Counted from the stretch's first letter, positions 43,189-52,972 are shown. The stretch is 64,000 nt of DNA from Eubacterium callanderi (GCF_900142645.1 NZ_FRBP01000005.1:62001-126000); one strand, 5' to 3'. Notes: generated by a model not told the origin, from the letters alone. Numbers and translations are program-made.

Positions 43189-46100
43189 ATGAAGAAAATC
43201 GTGAGTGCAGTCATATCACTGTTGATGATTTTACAGTTTTCACTGCCGCAGGCAGCATTTGCTCAGGAAAATGGCAGTGTGGTAAACGAGACAGTAGCAC
43301 CGGCTGCGGTGGATCAGACAGTGGAGAAGAACGCTGAGCCAGAGCAGCCTGAACAGGCAGCAGCCACCGAGGGGCAGCTCAAGAAGGTCACAGAACCCGC
43401 TGCCATACTGCCCGAAGCTTCAGAGAAGGTTTTAGTTCAACCCGCGGCAGAAAACCAGCCCAAAGCTGGTGGCCGGGACATTAAAGAAATTTTTCAGTCG
43501 CTGGGATATAGCGAGGCAGACAGCACCATTTTGACAGGAATGACCGTGACCTATCAGGATGTGGCTGGAAAACCCGTAGCAGAGCCTACCATTGACGACA
43601 CAGTTCGGTTTGATATCACCTTTGCGCTTCCAGAGGATGTTCGGGCCCAGATGCAGGCCGGTGATTACTACCAGTTTGAACTGCCGGACAATATCAAAAT
43701 CGCCAATAATACCAGTATTCCCCTCATCGACGCGGCGGGAAACCAGTATGCTACCGCACTGGTGGGCAAAGACGGCACGGTCACAATCACCTTTACCGAT
43801 GAAGTGACAAAAAACAGTGACATCAGCGGAAACCTCAATTTCTCGGGTGGATTTGACAAAGACGGCATGACCGGCCCAGGCAATACGGTTATCAAGATCC
43901 CCAATGAGGAAAAGCTGCCGCCTGCAGAGGTGGTGGTCAGGCCAAGTGCAGGAAGCGCCATTGAAAAAAACGGCTATTTTGACCGGAATATGAATCCCGA
44001 AAAAGTCATCTGGAATGTAGACATCAACAAAAGTCTGGACACAGTTGCGGGTGCGGCCGTCACCGATACCCTGCCTGCTGGACTCACCCTGGAAAGCGTA
44101 ACGGTTTATCAGATTGAGGTTGACTTTGACGGCAATGTTGTTGAGGGAAGCCAGAAACCTGTGGATCCGTCCGAGTATACCGTTGCGGCTGACGGCACAG
44201 TCACTTTTAAAAACACTATCCACGCTGCCTACCGTATTGAGTACACAACCCGCATCGATCCGGAAAAGAAGCCTGCGGACGGCGGTACCATTATCTTTAA
44301 GAATGAGGCAGCTCTGAGCGGGGACAACATTTCAGAGATTACTGCGAGCGCCACGGTGGATGCCGAGTACGGCAAAATTCTGGAAAAAAGCCGGGAAAAC
44401 TACGACGCCCAGACTCAGACCTTTAGCTGGGAGATTAAGTACAACTACAGCGAGGGCAAAATCCCGCAAAAACAGGCTGTGGTGACTGATAAAATCGGCA
44501 GCGGCATGGACTATGTAGATGGCAGTCTTGTGCTTAAAGAAGTGTATTTTAATACTGATGGCAGTGTAAAGATTGTCCGCACCCTTGAAGAAGGCGTGGA
44601 TTACCAGCTCGATAAAACTGCTGATGGCTTTAAAATTCAATTCTTAGGGGATGTGGACTACGCGGTCCAGATGACTTATCAAACCAAGGTTTCCGGAATA
44701 TTAGATGAAAATCAGAAATATAAAAATGAGGTAGAGATTGGTACTGGACAGACGGACAGCGCAAGTGGCAGCGCTAAACAACAGGGCGTCATCAAAAAAT
44801 TTGTATCCGCCGATCAGGAAAACAGGCGGATTAACTGGTCTATTAGCGTTAATAAGAACAACTATACCATGAAAGACTGGTCCCTCACAGACACCCTGAG
44901 CCCAGGCCTTTTTCTGGACGAATCGTCTCTGGTGATTAAAAATCAGGATGGAAAAACCCTGGAACGAAACAAGGATTATACCTTGAACTATGAGCAGAGC
45001 AGCAACAATTTTGATATTGTGCTGATAGGGGATTATAATCCCACAAGTGACAGCTTTAAGATTACCTACACCACAGACTATGATACTGGCGCAACGATTT
45101 TCCCGGACGGCAACGTCTATTTTAAGAACGACGCTGTCTCCAGCTGGACAGATACCCAGGGCGGAAAACACAGCAGTAAGGATGAGGCGGACTACCGGCC
45201 AAATGACGACGCATCCTACAATGGTTTTAAAAATGGCAGCTACAACGCGGTCAATAAAACCATCACCTGGACGGTAGGCGTCAATTACAACGATCTCCTG
45301 CTTGGGCGGCCCACGGCTATCGAGGACCCCATCACTGGCAATCAGGTATATGTCTCAGGTTCCGTTAAAATCTATCACTATACCCTGAGCAGCAAGGGTG
45401 AGCCGGTAAAGGGAGATGAAATTGCCCCTGAAGAGTATGATCAGTTTCGGATTCAGGAGCCGAATGGCCAGGAAAACATCCTGAAGATACTGTTTCCAGA
45501 AAGTGCGGAGGGCCGTTATCTCATTGAGTTTCAGACCACCCTGGATGGTCAGGTTATCCATGACAGCGCGACCTATAAAAACACCGCAACCTTTACCAAT
45601 GGACGTGAGGTCCATCTGCTGGAAGGCGAGGTGTCTATCACTAACGGCGGTAAGCTGGCCGCCAAATCCGGTATTCAGGACGATGACGGCTATGTGAAAT
45701 GGCAGATCACCGTGAACCCCAGCCAGTCTGCGCTCACCGATGTTCAGGTCATTGACCGCCCCTCGGACAACCAGATCATTGACCTCAGCTCCCTGAGGGT
45801 ATACGGCGCTCAGGTAGATGAAGGGGGCGGCTTGACCCTGGATGAGAATATTGTTCTGGCTCTGGGTACCGATTATACCGTGGACTACGTCACAAACCCG
45901 GAAACAGGCCAGCAGGAGTTGACTGTGAACTTTCTGAAGGAAATTGACCGAGCCTTCTTTATCACTTACCGTACTAAGGTGCTGCTGGAGGAAGGCAGTG
46001 AGCAGAAGGTGAGCAATGAAGTGATTATAAAGGGCAATAATGAGGAAGAAGTCGAAGGCGGCGACAACCAGGAACTGGGCGTCATCGTCAATGATGGTGG

Positions 46101-47172
46101 CGGAACCGTTGTGGGTAAAAGAGGCAGTATTCTGCTGGAAAAGGACAGCGCCACCACGCATAATCCCCTGGCCGGAGCCGTGTTCCAGCTTTATGACAGC
46201 AACGGCGTGAGCCTGGGTGCCCCGGTGACCACCGGGAGCGACGGTCAGGTGCTTTTTAAAGAACTGGTTTATGGCAATTATATTTTGAAGGAGCTGAAAG
46301 CCCCGGATGGCTATAACCTGGACAGCGCTCTGAAACAGGGTATCACCATTACTGTCAATGCAGAGAGCAGCCAGACAGGAAAGATACAGCATTTGCAGAA
46401 TGATCCGGTCCAAGTTACCCTGGCCAAGGAGGACGAAAACGGAGATCCTCTTGCGGGTGCAGTTTTCACCCTTGAGATAAAACAGGGCGAGAACTGGAAA
46501 CCCATACGGGAAGAAACTGAGCTGAAAACCGGCGAGGATGGGCATCTGACCGTGGAAGCATTGGAGGAAGGCACTTACCGCTTTACGGAAATCCAGGCTC
46601 CGGACGGCTATGTTCTGAACACTCAGCCCATAGAATTCACTCTGGTCAAAAATGCAGACGGCGTGATCCCAGCATTGACACTGGATCCGGTGGTCAATTA
46701 TCAGGGAGGCCTCGAAATCACAAAAACCGATGCGAACGGTCGTCCACTTGCAGGCGCAGTTTTTAAGCTGACAAAAGACAACGTGACGGTGATAGAAGGG
46801 CTGACTACTGAAAAAGACGGTACCGCCAAAGCCAATGGGCTGGCCCCCGGCGTTTATGAACTGGTGGAAACCTCCGCTCCAGAAGGGTACACTCTTGACA
46901 GCACCCCAGTGCGTTTCGAGATTGAAGCGCGTGCGGCAGGAGCGCCTGCACCAGTAGCGATATACTTGGTCAACCAAAAGGAAAAACCGACGGAAGTCAC
47001 TGTGAAAGTGCCGCCAGATGCGCAAAGTCCTGGACAGACGCCTGGTAAGGCAGTGGAAAAAAGTCCGGGAACTGGCCTGCAAGGACCCGGAGGCATCGGC
47101 ACATCCCTGCTGCTGTTGGTCGCTGCCGGTATTATCCTTTGGAGGAGGACCAAACCAAAAGAAAAACGTTAG
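43189..47172 (+). CDS. Large cell-wall-anchored adhesin with repeated Ig-like modules and three SpaA/Cna-B domains
   Basis: This is about 1327 residues from MKKIVSAVIS. A signal peptide ends near AFA-QE and an Ala/Glu/Pro-rich linker follows. An N-terminal MSCRAMM-like adhesin domain comes next (FDITFALPEDVR, YYQFELPDNI). Then come about five tandem Ig-like modules sharing a W-x-[IV]-x-[IV]-N pattern (VIWNVDINKS, FSWEIKYNYS, INWSISVNKN, ITWTVGVNYN, VKWQITVNPS). Three SpaA/Cna-B domains follow (SILLEKDS, VTLAKEDENG, LEITKTDANG, each closing with a P.GY box). The tail is SPGTG, a hydrophobic helix and RRTKPKEKR. This fits sortase anchoring at an (S/P)PxTG-type site. ATG 43189 follows AAGAAAGG; the frame from 43036 overlaps the terminator. 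No sortase gene is in the window. Confidence 0.9.
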   Translation: MKKIVSAVISLLMILQFSLPQAAFAQENGSVVNETVAPAAVDQTVEKNAEPEQPEQAAATEGQLKKVTEPAAILPEASEKVLVQPAAENQPKAGGRDIKEIFQSLGYSEADSTILTGMTVTYQDVAGKPVAEPTIDDTVRFDITFALPEDVRAQMQAGDYYQFELPDNIKIANNTSIPLIDAAGNQYATALVGKDGTVTITFTDEVTKNSDISGNLNFSGGFDKDGMTGPGNTVIKIPNEEKLPPAEVVVRPSAGSAIEKNGYFDRNMNPEKVIWNVDINKSLDTVAGAAVTDTLPAGLTLESVTVYQIEVDFDGNVVEGSQKPVDPSEYTVAADGTVTFKNTIHAAYRIEYTTRIDPEKKPADGGTIIFKNEAALSGDNISEITASATVDAEYGKILEKSRENYDAQTQTFSWEIKYNYSEGKIPQKQAVVTDKIGSGMDYVDGSLVLKEVYFNTDGSVKIVRTLEEGVDYQLDKTADGFKIQFLGDVDYAVQMTYQTKVSGILDENQKYKNEVEIGTGQTDSASGSAKQQGVIKKFVSADQENRRINWSISVNKNNYTMKDWSLTDTLSPGLFLDESSLVIKNQDGKTLERNKDYTLNYEQSSNNFDIVLIGDYNPTSDSFKITYTTDYDTGATIFPDGNVYFKNDAVSSWTDTQGGKHSSKDEADYRPNDDASYNGFKNGSYNAVNKTITWTVGVNYNDLLLGRPTAIEDPITGNQVYVSGSVKIYHYTLSSKGEPVKGDEIAPEEYDQFRIQEPNGQENILKILFPESAEGRYLIEFQTTLDGQVIHDSATYKNTATFTNGREVHLLEGEVSITNGGKLAAKSGIQDDDGYVKWQITVNPSQSALTDVQVIDRPSDNQIIDLSSLRVYGAQVDEGGGLTLDENIVLALGTDYTVDYVTNPETGQQELTVNFLKEIDRAFFITYRTKVLLEEGSEQKVSNEVIIKGNNEEEVEGGDNQELGVIVNDGGGTVVGKRGSILLEKDSATTHNPLAGAVFQLYDSNGVSLGAPVTTGSDGQVLFKELVYGNYILKELKAPDGYNLDSALKQGITITVNAESSQTGKIQHLQNDPVQVTLAKEDENGDPLAGAVFTLEIKQGENWKPIREETELKTGEDGHLTVEALEEGTYRFTEIQAPDGYVLNTQPIEFTLVKNADGVIPALTLDPVVNYQGGLEITKTDANGRPLAGAVFKLTKDNVTVIEGLTTEKDGTAKANGLAPGVYELVETSAPEGYTLDSTPVRFEIEARAAGAPAPVAIYLVNQKEKPTEVTVKVPPDAQSPGQTPGKAVEKSPGTGLQGPGGIGTSLLLLVAAGIILWRRTKPKEKR

Positions 47173-47217
47173 CGGCATTTTTGGTCAGAGAGACCGATAA
47201 GGTTACAAAAAAGCATT

Positions 47218-47265
47218 AAGGACTGCCTCAGTGATGAAAAGATCACTGCGGGCAGTCCTTTTTAC
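47218..47265 (+). terminator. Terminator after the large adhesin
   Basis: AAGGACTGCCtcAGTGAT / ATCACTgcGGGCAGTCCTT has a T tail. The convergent acetyltransferase gene ends at 47274. Confidence 0.88.
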
Positions 47266-47273
47266 GTTCAGTC

Positions 47274-47963
47274 TTATTTCCCGAGGCGTTCAATGACCTT
47301 GCGGGCTGTATCGCCCAGCCATTTTGCTTCAAGAGCAGCGTCGATATGTCCATTGATGAGCTCGGGCAGGAAATCGCGGATCTCCGCGTCGGGGAGATCC
47401 CACCATTTTAAGGCCATAAGCTTCGCGATGGTGTCATCGTCAAAACGCTTGCGGATAAAGCGTGCCGGGTCCCCGCCGACCACCGTGTAGGGCGGAACGT
47501 CTTTTGTCACCACGCTGCGGGTGCCAATGATGGCGCCGTCGCCGATGTGTACGCCGGGCATGATCACACTCTCATATCCAAACCACACGTCATTGCCGAC
47601 AATGGTCGGGCCCTTGAGGGTAGAAACCTTGCCGCCAAAGCTTTCAGGCAGATCCCAGTGGTCGTTTGCGATGGGAAAGGGATAATTGGCCATGGAGGCA
47701 AAATTGTGGTTGGCGATGGGACAGAGGAAGGTGGTCCCCATGGCCAGCGAACAGTATTTTCCAATGATGATGGTATCTCTGTGAAACTGTGGATAATGGT
47801 ACAGAATGTTGTTCTTGACAAAATCCCGGGGGTCGTTTCGCTCATCGTGGTAGTAGGTGTGTTCCCCAACCTGGATATCCGGATCGTCGATGACATTTTT
47901 CAGATAGACCACAGAAGTGTTATCATCGGTTAAATAAATTCGTTGATCATTGTCCTTACGCAT
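47274..47963 (-). CDS. CatB/Vat-like hexapeptide-repeat acetyltransferase
   Basis: This 229-residue left-handed beta-helix acetyltransferase has family landmarks DPRDFVKNNILYHYPQF, IIGKYCSLAMGTTF, NHNFASMANYPF (the active-site His region) and the hexapeptide run PTIVGNDVWFGYESVIMPGV. Xenobiotic acetyltransferases of this group include chloramphenicol and streptogramin A enzymes, but many relatives have other acceptors, so resistance is only a possibility. It lies, oppositely oriented, between two surface-protein genes. Confidence 0.88.
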   Translation of the reverse strand: MRKDNDQRIYLTDDNTSVVYLKNVIDDPDIQVGEHTYYHDERNDPRDFVKNNILYHYPQFHRDTIIIGKYCSLAMGTTFLCPIANHNFASMANYPFPIANDHWDLPESFGGKVSTLKGPTIVGNDVWFGYESVIMPGVHIGDGAIIGTRSVVTKDVPPYTVVGGDPARFIRKRFDDDTIAKLMALKWWDLPDAEIRDFLPELINGHIDAALEAKWLGDTARKVIERLGK

Positions 47964-48149
47964 TTTTTTGCTCCTGTAAATTCAAAATATATTACGATAC
48001 CATTATATCAAAAACTCAAAGCTTTGGACAGGATCTGCCCGATTTTTCCTGACAGAGAGCAAGAAATGACAACGCCCTTTTCCTAAATCGCAGGAAAAAA
48101 GAAAAAGCATGGTGCTCTTAAGATGTGGGAAAAGCCTTTTTATGGGTAA

Positions 48150-48178
48150 GTAATACATAGGATATTTTAATGTATTAC
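48150..48178. promoter_or_regulatory. Inverted repeat upstream of the second surface protein
   Basis: GTAATACAT (48150-48158) and ATGTATTAC (48170-48178) are perfect 9-base arms with an 11-base gap, 46 bases before the ATG. The rest of the 260-base gap (47964-48223) holds a minus-strand extended -10 (TGaTATAAT, about 48002-48010) for the acetyltransferase and nothing else clear. Confidence 0.45.
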
Positions 48179-48223
48179 ATAAATTTAGAAGCTTTACGCA
48201 TTGTAGGATAGAAAGGAAACAGC

Positions 48224-49414
48224 ATGAAAAAAATAACGGGCACTTTGACAGTCCTTCTCATGGTTTTATTATTCTCATTTTCACCCGTTTGGGCGGCCCA
48301 GGGGGCAGATACAAAACCAGCGCCTACTGCGCCTGCGAAGACCGATACCACCGCGCAGGTGGACAAACCGCACCCTGCCGATAAAGACAGCGGCGAAGCC
48401 GCAGACAAAGCGGAAACAGACAGTGCGGCATCCGCGGAAAAGGCTGCGGTTCTGAAATCCGGAAATTACTATACTTTTAAGCTGCCGGAAAGCGTTGTCG
48501 TCACCGAGGAACTGGCCCTGCCCCTGACAGATAAGGATGGCAAGCTTTATGGCACCGCTTATGTGGGTACCGACGGCGTGGTGATTATCTCTCTGACCGA
48601 GGAAGCTGCCGGCGATGCCGCCGTGGCGGACCGGCTGGAGGCAGCGGGCGCTGAGCCGGCTGTTGTCCAGACCCTTGGAACCCAGACAGGCCCCCAGGGC
48701 AGTGTTGTTTTCCGAAAACAGGATGAAAACAGCAATGGCCTGGAGGGCGCGCGGTTCGAGCTGTTAAAAACCGATGAAAACAACCGGATCGTAGCTGCGG
48801 TTACTTCCGGCGCAGACGGCAGTGTGCGCTGTGACGGCCTCGCACCTGGAACCTACCGGGTGGTTGAGACACAGGCTCCAAACGGTTTTCTGCGAAACCT
48901 TGAGATTCTGGACTTCACGGTCTCGGATTCAGCCCAGACCCAGCACGTCGTGGTGGATGCGGGTATCCATACAAGCTATCAGGGGCGTCTCTCCATCCTG
49001 AAAATGGACGAAGAGCGGACCCCACTTCCCGGAGCCCGCTTTAAAATTCTGGACGCCAACGGCTATACTCTCCAGAAGGATCTCGTCACTGATTCGGACG
49101 GCCGGATCTGGGTCAGCAATCTGGCGCCCGGGCGCTATCAGGTTATGGAGACAGAAGCGCCCTCGGGCTATCATCTGGACGCCACCCCGGTGAGCTTTGA
49201 GGTGGCCTCTGAGGCAGAGGGTGAGCCCGCAGCCATGGAGGTCAAAGCCATCAATGTCCGGCGTTCCTCTAAGCTCAGGTATTCCGCGGGCACGGCGTCT
49301 CCCAACGCAGATACAGGGGTGGACAGTATGGACTTCCTTGGCCTTGGGTTTGTTGTTGTTGCGGCGGTCATTGGTGCGGGGGTGATGGTTTACCAGAAAA
49401 CCAAGCGCAAATAA
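48224..49414 (+). CDS. Short surface protein with two SpaA/Cna-B domains and a truncated adhesin segment
   Basis: This is 396 residues. The signal peptide ends near VWA-AQ and an Ala/Asp/Lys-rich linker runs to about 80. A segment of about 50 residues (YYTFKLPESVVVTEELALPL, LYGTAYVGTDGVVII) matches part of the N-terminal domain of the large adhesin at 43189 (YYQFELPDNIKI, YATALVGKDGTVTI). Two SpaA/Cna-B domains follow (SVVFRKQDENSNGLEGARF and LSILKMDEERTPLPGARF), then NADTG, a hydrophobic helix and KTKRK. The absence of the tandem Ig modules and of most of the adhesin domain suggests a shortened paralogue. NADTG is not a canonical sorting motif. RBS AAAGGA. Confidence 0.88.
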   Translation: MKKITGTLTVLLMVLLFSFSPVWAAQGADTKPAPTAPAKTDTTAQVDKPHPADKDSGEAADKAETDSAASAEKAAVLKSGNYYTFKLPESVVVTEELALPLTDKDGKLYGTAYVGTDGVVIISLTEEAAGDAAVADRLEAAGAEPAVVQTLGTQTGPQGSVVFRKQDENSNGLEGARFELLKTDENNRIVAAVTSGADGSVRCDGLAPGTYRVVETQAPNGFLRNLEILDFTVSDSAQTQHVVVDAGIHTSYQGRLSILKMDEERTPLPGARFKILDANGYTLQKDLVTDSDGRIWVSNLAPGRYQVMETEAPSGYHLDATPVSFEVASEAEGEPAAMEVKAINVRRSSKLRYSAGTASPNADTGVDSMDFLGLGFVVVAAVIGAGVMVYQKTKRK

Positions 49415-49418
49415 ATCG

Positions 49419-49458
49419 AAAAAACCCGCCGGCATGGGATGGTGCCGGCGGGTTTTTT
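49419..49458 (+). terminator. Terminator after the short surface protein
   Basis: AAAAACCCGCCGGCA / TGCCGGCGGGTTTTTT is a strong stem with a T run. Confidence 0.93.
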
Positions 49459-49514
49459 ATGAGTGAAATTCACGTTTTCTTCCTATTTATATTAAGGGCT
49501 AATTTAACCTTTAA

Positions 49515-51413
49515 TCAGATTTGGTTTTTCTTTGACTGACGGACAATGTCTTCGAGGTATTCTTTGCGCTCCATCTTTTCGAGCAATGTATCTTCAAGTG
49601 CGTCTTTTTCCTCGGTCAGTGCCTGAAGGCGGGTGTAGTCGGTGGCGATGCCGGCCATCTCGGTATCGATGGCCTCAAGGCGGGCCTCCATCTGCGCCAT
49701 GTCCGCGTCGATGCGGTCGTACTCCTGCTGTTCGCGGTAGCTCAGCTTCACGGCCTTTTGCCGTGGCTTCTCGCTTTTTTGTTCACTGGGTTTATTGGTA
49801 GCAGCGTCCTGATCCCGGCCTGCGTGCTTTTGCATGTAGTCGGTGAAATTACCGGTCTGAACCAGAATCTCACCGCCGCCGGTAAAGGAGAAGATAGTAT
49901 CGCACACCCGGTCCAGGAAGTAGCGGTCATGGGAGACGGTGAGCACACTGCCCTGAAAATCGTCAAGGTAGTTTTCCAGGATTTTGAGGGTATCGATATC
50001 CAGGTCGTTGGTGGGCTCGTCAAGCAGCAGCACATTGGGCGCAGACATGAGGATACGGAGCAGGTAAAGACGTCTGCGCTCACCGCCGGACAACTCGGAG
50101 ATCCGCACCCACTGCGCGTACCGGTCAAAGAGGAACAGCTCCATCATCTGAGCCGCGGTGATGACCTCACCCCGGGCGTTCTCAACGGTTTCGGCACCCT
50201 CGCGGATGTATTCAATCGCCCGCAGGTTTAAATCCATATCTTCGGATTCCTGAGAAAAATAGCCGATTTTGACTGTATCGCCGATGACGATGGCCCCATT
50301 GTCTGGACGGATTTTCCCAGCAATCAGATTCAGCAGCGTGGATTTTCCCCGGCCGTTTTTTCCGATGATGCCAATGCGCTCATCGGGCCCCAAAATATAG
50401 ATGAAGTCTTTGACTACGCACTGGTTTTTAAAGGATTTGGACACATGGTCCAGATCCACCACTTTTTTGCCCAGACGGGTAAATCCTACGTTGATCTCAA
50501 GAATGTCCTCGCTCAGGTCAGAGGCACTGTTCTTAATGTCCTCAAAACGCTGGATCCGGGCCTTTTGCTTGGTTGTCCGGGCACGGGCGCCCCGTCTTAT
50601 CCACGCCAGCTCACGCCGGTACAGATTCTGGCGCTTCTGCTCCATGACGCTCTCGAACGCCCTGCGGGCGGCCTTTTTCTCGACGAACTCGGAGTAATTG
50701 CCTGTGTACTCGTATAGAGCCCCGCCGTCCAGCTCGATGGTTTTGTTCACGACCCGATCCAGGAAATAGCGGTCGTGGGTGACCATCAGGAGAGCGCCCT
50801 TGCGGTTTTCCAAATATTTTTCGAGCCAGGTAATGGTCTCATTGTCCAGGTGGTTGGTGGGCTCGTCTAGGATCAGGAGGTCGCAGGGAGTCAGAAGCAC
50901 AGAGGCCATGGCCACACGCTTGCGCTGACCGCCGGACAGGGTGCCGATGGTTTTGTCGAAATCTCGGATGCCCAGCTGGGTTAGGATGGTTTCAACCTGG
51001 GATTTCAGGTTCCACAGACCGCCTGCGTCAATGGTATCGGTCAGGGCCAGCAGGTGTCTCTGGAGCTTTTCGTCCTCGGGATAACGCATCAGAAGATCCA
51101 GTGTGTGTTCATAGTCGCGCAGGGTGTTCATCTCCGGGGTATCGGCCCGAAAGACCTGGGCCAGGACGGTGATGTTTGGGTCGAGCTCGGGGGTCTGGGC
51201 CAGGTACTCGATGCGTTTGCTGCCGTAGACGCGGACTTCTCCCGCGTCGGGGGTATCCTGCCCGGCCACAATGCGCAGCAGTGAGGATTTCCCGGTGCCG
51301 TTAACACCGATGACGCCGATTTTGTCGCTGTCCTCAATACTGAAGTTGATTTTTTCAAAAAGGGTTTTGACACCGTAGGTTTTTTTAAGGTTGATGACGG
51401 ATAATAGGTTCAT
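49515..51413 (-). CDS. ABC-F family ATPase with C-terminal coiled-coil (Uup-like)
   Basis: This 632-residue soluble protein has two ABC domains (Walker A GVNGTGKSS and GKNGRGKST; signatures LSGGQRKRVAMAS and LSGGERRRLYLLR; Walker B LLILDEPTNHLD and VLLLDEPTNDLD). A linker (about 235-310) joins them and a C-terminal coiled coil (about 560-632) resembles Uup. It has no membrane domain. ABC-F proteins act on the ribosome or, for Uup, in replication and translation quality control; some confer antibiotic resistance. Subfamily assignment is tentative. It is divergent from the butyrate operon. Confidence 0.93.
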   Translation of the reverse strand: MNLLSVINLKKTYGVKTLFEKINFSIEDSDKIGVIGVNGTGKSSLLRIVAGQDTPDAGEVRVYGSKRIEYLAQTPELDPNITVLAQVFRADTPEMNTLRDYEHTLDLLMRYPEDEKLQRHLLALTDTIDAGGLWNLKSQVETILTQLGIRDFDKTIGTLSGGQRKRVAMASVLLTPCDLLILDEPTNHLDNETITWLEKYLENRKGALLMVTHDRYFLDRVVNKTIELDGGALYEYTGNYSEFVEKKAARRAFESVMEQKRQNLYRRELAWIRRGARARTTKQKARIQRFEDIKNSASDLSEDILEINVGFTRLGKKVVDLDHVSKSFKNQCVVKDFIYILGPDERIGIIGKNGRGKSTLLNLIAGKIRPDNGAIVIGDTVKIGYFSQESEDMDLNLRAIEYIREGAETVENARGEVITAAQMMELFLFDRYAQWVRISELSGGERRRLYLLRILMSAPNVLLLDEPTNDLDIDTLKILENYLDDFQGSVLTVSHDRYFLDRVCDTIFSFTGGGEILVQTGNFTDYMQKHAGRDQDAATNKPSEQKSEKPRQKAVKLSYREQQEYDRIDADMAQMEARLEAIDTEMAGIATDYTRLQALTEEKDALEDTLLEKMERKEYLEDIVRQSKKNQI

Positions 51414-51592
51414 GATTTTATTTTCTTTCTTTTAGCTTTTAGCGGTTTGCTTAAGGGTTATTTTAACACAGATTGTGCCAAGAAAAAAGAAATCTAAAAA
51501 TAAGGCTAATTTAAAGCTTTATTGAGTAGTATAAATATATAATAAAACACCACTTATGGATGATTAAAGTGATTGTAGGTGGTCAATATACC
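51414..51592. other. Gene-free gap between the ABC-F gene and the butyrate operon promoter
   Basis: AT-rich sequence with no supported reading frame. It presumably holds the minus-strand promoter of the ABC-F gene, which I cannot place. The promoter for the plus-strand operon begins further right. Confidence 0.4.
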
Positions 51593-51602
51593 TGTATATA
51601 CA
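51593..51602. repeat. TGTATATACA palindrome upstream of thl
   Basis: The same ten-base palindrome recurs twice before hbd (53839-53848 and 53853-53862). Confidence 0.5.
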
Positions 51603-51650
51603 TATTTCACAAAAAAAGACCGTTTAATAACAGAATTTTCCTGTAATCTA

Positions 51651-51679
51651 TTGCAAATTCGCCAAATATGTGGTAATAT
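51651..51679 (+). promoter_or_regulatory. Promoter of the butyrate operon
   Basis: TTGCAA (51651-51656), a 17-base spacer and extended -10 TGgTAATAT (51674-51679) lie about 112 bases before thl. Confidence 0.7.
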
Positions 51680-51696
51680 TGTTATATATTTAACAG
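51679..51696. promoter_or_regulatory. Rex-like operator overlapping the butyrate promoter
   Basis: TTGTTATATATTTAACAG matches 12 of the 14 fixed positions of the Rex box TTGTTAANNNNTTAACAA. It abuts the -10 element. In clostridia Rex represses butyrate genes when NADH/NAD is low, so this suggests redox control of this operon. Confidence 0.65.
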
Positions 51697-51790
51697 ATAC
51701 TCCTTTTGTTCTATAAATGGACAGTTGGAGTATAAGATAAATGATTCAAATATTCACATGGAAATGTGAGAATTAATGGAGGAAATTTAA

Positions 51791-52972
51791 GTGGCAAAAG
51801 AAGTAGTATTAGCTGGTGCTGTACGTACAGCGATTGGTAGTTTTGGCGGTTCTTTAGCAAACGTTCCGGTAGTCGATCTTGGAACAATCGTTATTAAAGA
51901 AGCTTTAAACCGTGCTGGCGTTAAACCGGAAGACGTTGATGAAGTGTTAATGGGGTGTGTATTACAGGCGGCTCAGGGACAGAGTGTTGCCCGTCAGTCT
52001 GCTGTAAATGCTGGTATTCCTGTTGAGGTTCCTGCTTTAACCCTTAACAATTTATGTGGTTCTGGTCTCAAATGTATCAATCTTGCAGCTGCTATGATCC
52101 AGGCTGGAGAAGCAGATATTATTGTTGCTGGTGGTATGGAAAGCATGTCCGGCGCTGCTTACGCTGTTCCTAAGGGACGCTATGGCTACAGAATGGGCGA
52201 TGGCCAGTTCATCGACACCATGATCAAAGACGGTTTAACCGATGCCTTCAATCACTATCACATGGGTATCACCGCTGAAAATGTAGCAGAACAGTATGAT
52301 GTAACCCGCGAAGATCAGGATGATTTCGCCGCTAAGAGCCAGCAGAAATGTGAAGCCGCTCAGGCAGCTGGCCGTTTTGATGATGAAATCGTACCGGTTC
52401 CGGTTAAAGTTAAAAAAGAAATTGTTGAATTCAAAGTTGATGAATTCCCAAGAAAAGGCGTAACCGCTGAAGGCATCAGCAAAATGCGTCCGGCTTTCAA
52501 AAAAGACGGTACCGTAACCGCTGCAAATGCTTCTGGTATCAATGACGGCGCTGCTGCCATCGTTGTGATGTCTGCTGAAAAAGCAAAAGAATTAGGTGTT
52601 AAGCCAATGGCTAAATTTGTTGTCGGCGCTTCCGCTGGTGTTGATCCATCCATCATGGGTGTTGGACCAATCTTCTCAAGCCGTAAAGCTTTAGAAAAAG
52701 CTGGTTTAACCATTGACGATATGGATTTAGTTGAAGCAAACGAAGCTTTCGCAGCACAGTCCTGTGCTGTAGGCAAAACTTTAAATATTCCTGAAGATAA
52801 ATTAAATGTAAACGGCGGCGCGATCGCTCTGGGTCACCCGGTTGGTGCTTCTGGCTGCCGTATCATGGTAACCTTACTGCACGAAATGCAGAAACGCGGT
52901 GCTAAAAAAGGTCTTGCAACCTTATGCGTAGGCGGCGGTATGGGTGTATCTACCATCGTAGAAATGGACTAA
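51791..52972 (+). CDS. thl: Acetyl-CoA C-acetyltransferase (thiolase)
   Basis: This 393-residue thiolase has acylated C89 in [12 protein letters not shown]349 in [11 protein letters not shown] and C379 in [10 protein letters not shown]. It condenses two acetyl-CoA to acetoacetyl-CoA, the first step of butyryl-CoA formation. The start is GTG-type or ATG in AAGTGGCAAAAG; the GTG at 51791 follows GGAGGAAATT. It is the first gene of the operon thl-crt-hbd-bcd-etfB-etfA. Its codons favour TTA, GCT and GGT, unlike the CTG/GCC-rich flanking genes, in line with high expression. Confidence 0.96.
   Translation: MAKEVVLAGAVRTAIGSFGGSLANVPVVDLGTIVIKEALNRAGVKPEDVDEVLMGCVLQAAQGQSVARQSAVNAGIPVEVPALTLNNLCGSGLKCINLAAAMIQAGEADIIVAGGMESMSGAAYAVPKGRYGYRMGDGQFIDTMIKDGLTDAFNHYHMGITAENVAEQYDVTREDQDDFAAKSQQKCEAAQAAGRFDDEIVPVPVKVKKEIVEFKVDEFPRKGVTAEGISKMRPAFKKDGTVTAANASGINDGAAAIVVMSAEKAKELGVKPMAKFVVGASAGVDPSIMGVGPIFSSRKALEKAGLTIDDMDLVEANEAFAAQSCAVGKTLNIPEDKLNVNGGAIALGHPVGASGCRIMVTLLHEMQKRGAKKGLATLCVGGGMGVSTIVEMD

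Noticed and set aside
45355-47178. A 607-residue open frame on the minus strand opposite the large adhesin
   Set aside because: It is fully antisense to a protein with a signal peptide, repeated domains and a sorting tail, and its own translation lacks any recognisable motif or ribosome site. It arises from biased codon use.
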